Shown in pieces: positions 60,537 to 64,000 of a DNA stretch of 64,000 bases (position 1 is the first letter of the stretch; each line of letters begins with the position of its first letter). The notes below the pieces were generated by a model that was not told the origin of the DNA, did no database searches, and saw nothing but the letters and a program-made list of their open reading frames with translations. The translations under genes and the position numbers were made by a program. The stretch is from Harmothoe impar. Taxonomy: Eukaryota > Annelida > Polychaeta > Phyllodocida > Polynoidae. The DNA is taken from assembly GCA_947462335.1 (NCBI GenBank), contig OX381716.1, forward strand, positions 9,868,861 to 9,932,860, given 5' to 3'.

Positions 60537-60640
60537 TAGTAATGCCTACTAGGTCCCTATGGTAGTAGCTACAACTGTCTAACAGTGCACTAAAGTAATG
60601 CATACCAGGTCCCTATGGTAGTAGCTGGAACCCCTGGTCC

Positions 60641-61734
60641 CTCTCTGCCCCTGTCTAACAGGTACCTTAGTGAGGTGGGCTGTGTGCTGTATACATCATT
60701 GTGAGGGCTACACGGATATAATGATGGCCAGGGCTAAGCTGACGGCGTCTCAATATCCCACATCCTGAACTAGCCACCTGCTCCATACATGGTACCACTC
60801 TATACACGCTGTCCTTAGGGTAGATTCACCTTGACACATACCCCAAGACGAACAGTGGAATTTGAGGTTAGTCATGTTAACTATGGTTTCTAGTGCATGT
60901 TATTTAGAAATAATAACATTTAAACTTCACCATAGTTCACAAACGAAGAGTTAAAATTGTTTGAATAACCACAAAATCAAGTGTCTGTCTCAAGGTATGT
61001 GTCCGACTTCAGGTGAGTCTACCTTGTATAAACCAATATCATGATGCCAGCCCTAACCCTTCAACACTAAAACCTATAGGGGCCACACTAATGTACTCCA
61101 TTCTGCCTCTGGTCGTCATGATACACAAATGGAGTCACTCCAAGGGCTTCATTTAAGTATCATACCTGATGGCGGGTTGATACACTCCCATAAGTTTGGC
61201 ATGATGCATAAATGCAGCCCCTGGGAGTAGCCCCACCAGGACTGCATGAATGCATCATGACAAGAGTAACAGCACAATGAGGCACCATACAGCCCTTCAA
61301 GGGCCGAACTACTTTAGTAAGGCCTTCATGGATCACTCAATGCCCCGCTCGCCGCACTATATCAGGCTACATAAAGCCCTTTAGTATCACTTTCTATGGA
61401 CACAGACGTAATCACAGTGATGAACGAAAGGGGAGACGGGGACTGATGAACATACTCTCATGTAAAGGGATAGCCTGATGTGGGGAAGGAAAGGGAAACA
61501 TCTGCAATATGGGGGGGGGGGGGGGGTAGATATACAAGGAGAGTGGAGGAATGAGTACATTGTAAACATCTTCTACTGAATGTACAAAAAATCTATGTAC
61601 AATTTTACGGTGGGTCATCATAAATGTGGTACCAAATTAGGCATGCAACCATATTGAACATGGTGTTACGTATAGGGGGGTAAATGAAGTGATAAAATAC
61701 TGGGATAAATGAATTGAATTACACAAAATACCAC
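60641..61734. other. non-coding; dispersed GCATGATGCAT repeats
   Basis: GCATGATGCATAAATGCAGCCCC and its inverted forms lie at about 61198-61300. A G run is at 61511-61526. No gene seen. Confidence 0.45.
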
Positions 61735-61877
61735 TATACTGTATCAAAATGACAGTGATGATCCGTTAAAACTACGGTGAACTTGAAACAACAGTGACCG
61801 TTATTTTTACGGTGAAAGTCCGGCACCCAGTGGTGCCAGTGAATCTCCGTTATTTTAGTGGAATATTTTTTACAGTG
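61735..61877. mobile_element. fragment of the CACTGTAAAAA MITE family
   Basis: The right part (GCCAGTGAATCTCCGTT through GGAATATTTTTTACAGTG) matches 40425-40467. The left end is degenerate. TA follows at 61878-61879. Confidence 0.55.
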
Positions 61878-61879
61878 TA

Positions 61880-63196
61880 GAATTTTAAGTTTCATAAATA
61901 TCTGCAAAGTGCCGTCCTTGGCATGTCACCAAATATGGGATATTTGGATGTAGTGACGGCAAACACAAAGAGCAGTAACCAGAAGTTGCTTGACCTTTGC
62001 TAGAAGAAGGTGTCTAGGTTTAAATCTGGATTCCAAGGAATAAATAATGCTGATATTTGGAATTCAAAATGTTTGTTGGAAAATAGAGAACTCTAGATGA
62101 ATTCAAAAACAGATTGATGCTCTAGATCTACTGTACATATAAATGGAATGATAACAATATCTATTTGGTTCGACATGTGGAAAATCAGCATTTTAGTTCC
62201 TCACACTGAACTTTGTTATTTGTATTGATGCCGCTTTAACCTCTTAGGAGCAACATAGTGCTTTAAAGCCTTATACCAATTGCCGTCATGATGTACATGA
62301 ATACAGCCCTCAGGAGTAAGCCGCCAAGGTAGTATTCAAAGTTATGACCTTGTTAGACTCCAGGAATGTAAACATTATTCACCGTCTTACTTGCCAGGGC
62401 TGCATTTATGCATCATGACGATAAAGGGCACACTGCATTAAGGCATCATGCAGCCTTTAAAGGGTTAATGTGCGAACCTACAATAGCAGAATCAAGCAAA
62501 TAACGCGGGCGGTTGAGGAGTGAAGTGTCCATGCACGAACATGCACAGTCTACATGGGTGCTTTATACAGCACAGACTATTGGAGATATCATTTCTTTAT
62601 AAAACATGCCGAGTAGCCGCCAAGCCTATGCTGTGTGTGACTGGAATATTAACCAGATGCATGTGAATCTAAGGTATAGTGTGTTAGGGTGTACTGATGG
62701 AGCGAGGTGTGGGGTTGTGTCTCATGAGATTCTAACAATTGAAACATCTTTGGCCGGGTGTAGTCTTTGACTTGGAGTCGTCTTTGACCAGCAAGCTTCA
62801 AAACGGCTGAAATGGGGGCTATGTACACTTAAATGCAGGGACATTTGTAAGATATAGTGTTAAAATATCCATTAATTTAACCACTCAGATTCTTAGACTA
62901 ATACTAAACTCGACGACCTATATTATCTTAATAAACACAATTGTAAGTGATGTTGGCGAGCAGGCTTACACACTTATTAAATGGAAATTTTTATACTTAT
63001 TGGTTTGTAGAATAATTATGACATTTTAAGGTACATTGATTTAGTCTAGAGTTTATAAAGAATATCCACAATATGGGAAGTACTGGTACTACCTAATACT
63101 TTATTCAAAACATTGAACATTAACAACTTGATAAATCCATAATGGGTGTCAGCGTAGCTAACACCATATTTTATCCATCCAGCTTTACATTTTAGA
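61880..63196. other. non-coding
   Basis: A GCATGATGCAT-family field at about 62240-62465, otherwise unique AT-rich sequence without supported genes. Confidence 0.45.
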
Positions 63197-63199
63197 TCA

Positions 63200-63612
63200 G
63201 GCCAAAAAAAAAAGAAGGTGTGTTTCAGGCAACATGGTCAGAATGTCAAGGGTAGGTAGGTCGGATTTTTTAAATTATATATACATAGAGAGAGTACTAG
63301 GAATGAGTCGCGAATCGACAAATCAACGCGGGACTCTCCAGAATGACTCCAAAATTCCTCCATTGATTAGGAATATCAAGAAGTTGTTGGATATACCTCT
63401 TAGATAGCCATTTCCTGATGTTAATCAATTATTCAGGCCTCTGAGGTCACTGGGAGCTTGTTTATATTCTTGAAAGAATTAGGAAAAAATAAGGAAAAAA
63501 GTAACAAAAATTAAAAAAAAAAAAGATCTCCGAAATTGGGGAAAAAATGCTAGGGTCGGCCCTTTTTTGAATCTAGGGTCGAGTTGCCTGAAACAAACTT
63601 TTTTTTTTGGCC
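63200..63612. mobile_element. 413-bp MITE with poly-A/T arms
   Basis: TIR GGCCAAAAAAAAAA / TTTTTTTTTTGGCC, inner arms GTGTGTTTCAGGCAAC and GTTGCCTGAAACAAAC. Flanked by TCA (63197-63199, 63613-63615). Same family as 25055-25315. Confidence 0.7.
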
Positions 63613-63615
63613 TCA

Positions 63616-64000
63616 GTGTCAGCGTGGATACCCCTCTACCTTCCCCACACCTCCTATTCAACTCCCCAAACCTTTCATCACTAAATTCAATACCAGCATC
63701 AAACGGTTCTTCAGTGATCTCATTTTTCTTCCCTCAGTGTAACGTACACCCTGTATATCACAGAATCAATAACTCCATAAAACACACACCCCTGCCCCCC
63801 CCCCCCCCACACGCGGCTAACACTCTATGGGCTACCCTCACTTCATGCCTGTATATAAACCCTATAGGGAGTGGGCATCTCTTAACCACAGGGGGTGGGG
63901 GGCTGTAGGGGAACAAAAATGTAGGACCCATTGAGAGAGGAAGGGACCGAATACATGTTACCTCTTCTTAGTAAAAAGTTTGCCAGCGACTTTAGCTCAA
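63616..64000. other. non-coding end of window
   Basis: C run at 63795-63808; no supported exon. The plus-strand frame from 63567 starts inside the MITE and shows no domain. Confidence 0.4.

Larger units (their letters stand above)
59551..60640. repeat. 56-bp tandem array split by two MITEs
   Basis: The word CTAACAGxGTACxATAGTAATG starts at 59551, 59607, 59900 and 60579. Removing the two inserted elements plus their TA duplications restores spacings of 56, 58 and 56 bp. Each unit also carries GGTCCxTATGGTAGTAGCTA. Confidence 0.75.

Overview
The window is eukaryotic, AT-rich and repeat-dominated. It has spliced genes with GT-AG introns, many miniature inverted-repeat transposons (MITEs), G/C homopolymer runs and no bacterial-style operons. 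THAP-DDE/YqaJ transposons, Polinton-like elements and dense MITEs together suggest a marine invertebrate, perhaps a lancelet or other invertebrate deuterostome; this is inference only. I see no ordinary host gene. Every convincing coding sequence lies inside a transposon.

Layout: 1-7885 is non-coding flank holding three tandem CRE sites, a TTAA-flanked MITE, a 1.4 kb foldback element full of TGTTTAG words, a dispersed GCATGATGCAT repeat field and a 0.5 kb polypurine tract. 7886-27695 holds two large elements of one family in opposite orientation (7886-17494 and 18280-27695), 785 bp apart. Each has 0.63-0.71 kb terminal inverted repeats (TIRs) starting 5'-AGTAGTATAG and its own 6-bp target duplication (GTGATG; TAAGTG). 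This matches Polinton/Maverick architecture, but I recognise no polymerase, integrase or capsid gene, so they look non-autonomous. Their TIRs carry an array of E2F-, CCAAT-, CACGTG- and ETS-like sites. Their interiors repeat a TATA-to-hairpin-to-AATAAA module. Copy 1 alone carries a 287-codon orphan gene.

27702-36234 is a MITE-rich spacer with two relics of the next element. 36235-58198 reads as one complete 22-kb transposon of the ISL2EU type (THAP plus IS5-like DDE transposase, with a YqaJ nuclease partner). A nine-exon + strand gene encodes a 1464-residue THAP transposase with about 50 copies of a 13-residue repeat in the middle. A convergent seven-coding-exon - strand gene encodes a 608-residue SAP-SWIM-YqaJ nuclease. 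All predicted splice junctions keep frame and the catalytic residues are present, so both genes look intact. The junction ATCGCTATAGCGAT at its left edge suggests that a second copy once sat head-to-tail beside it.

58201-64000 is non-coding. It contains a 56-bp tandem array split by two MITEs at TA sites, more dispersed repeats, and a 413-bp MITE with poly-A/T arms.
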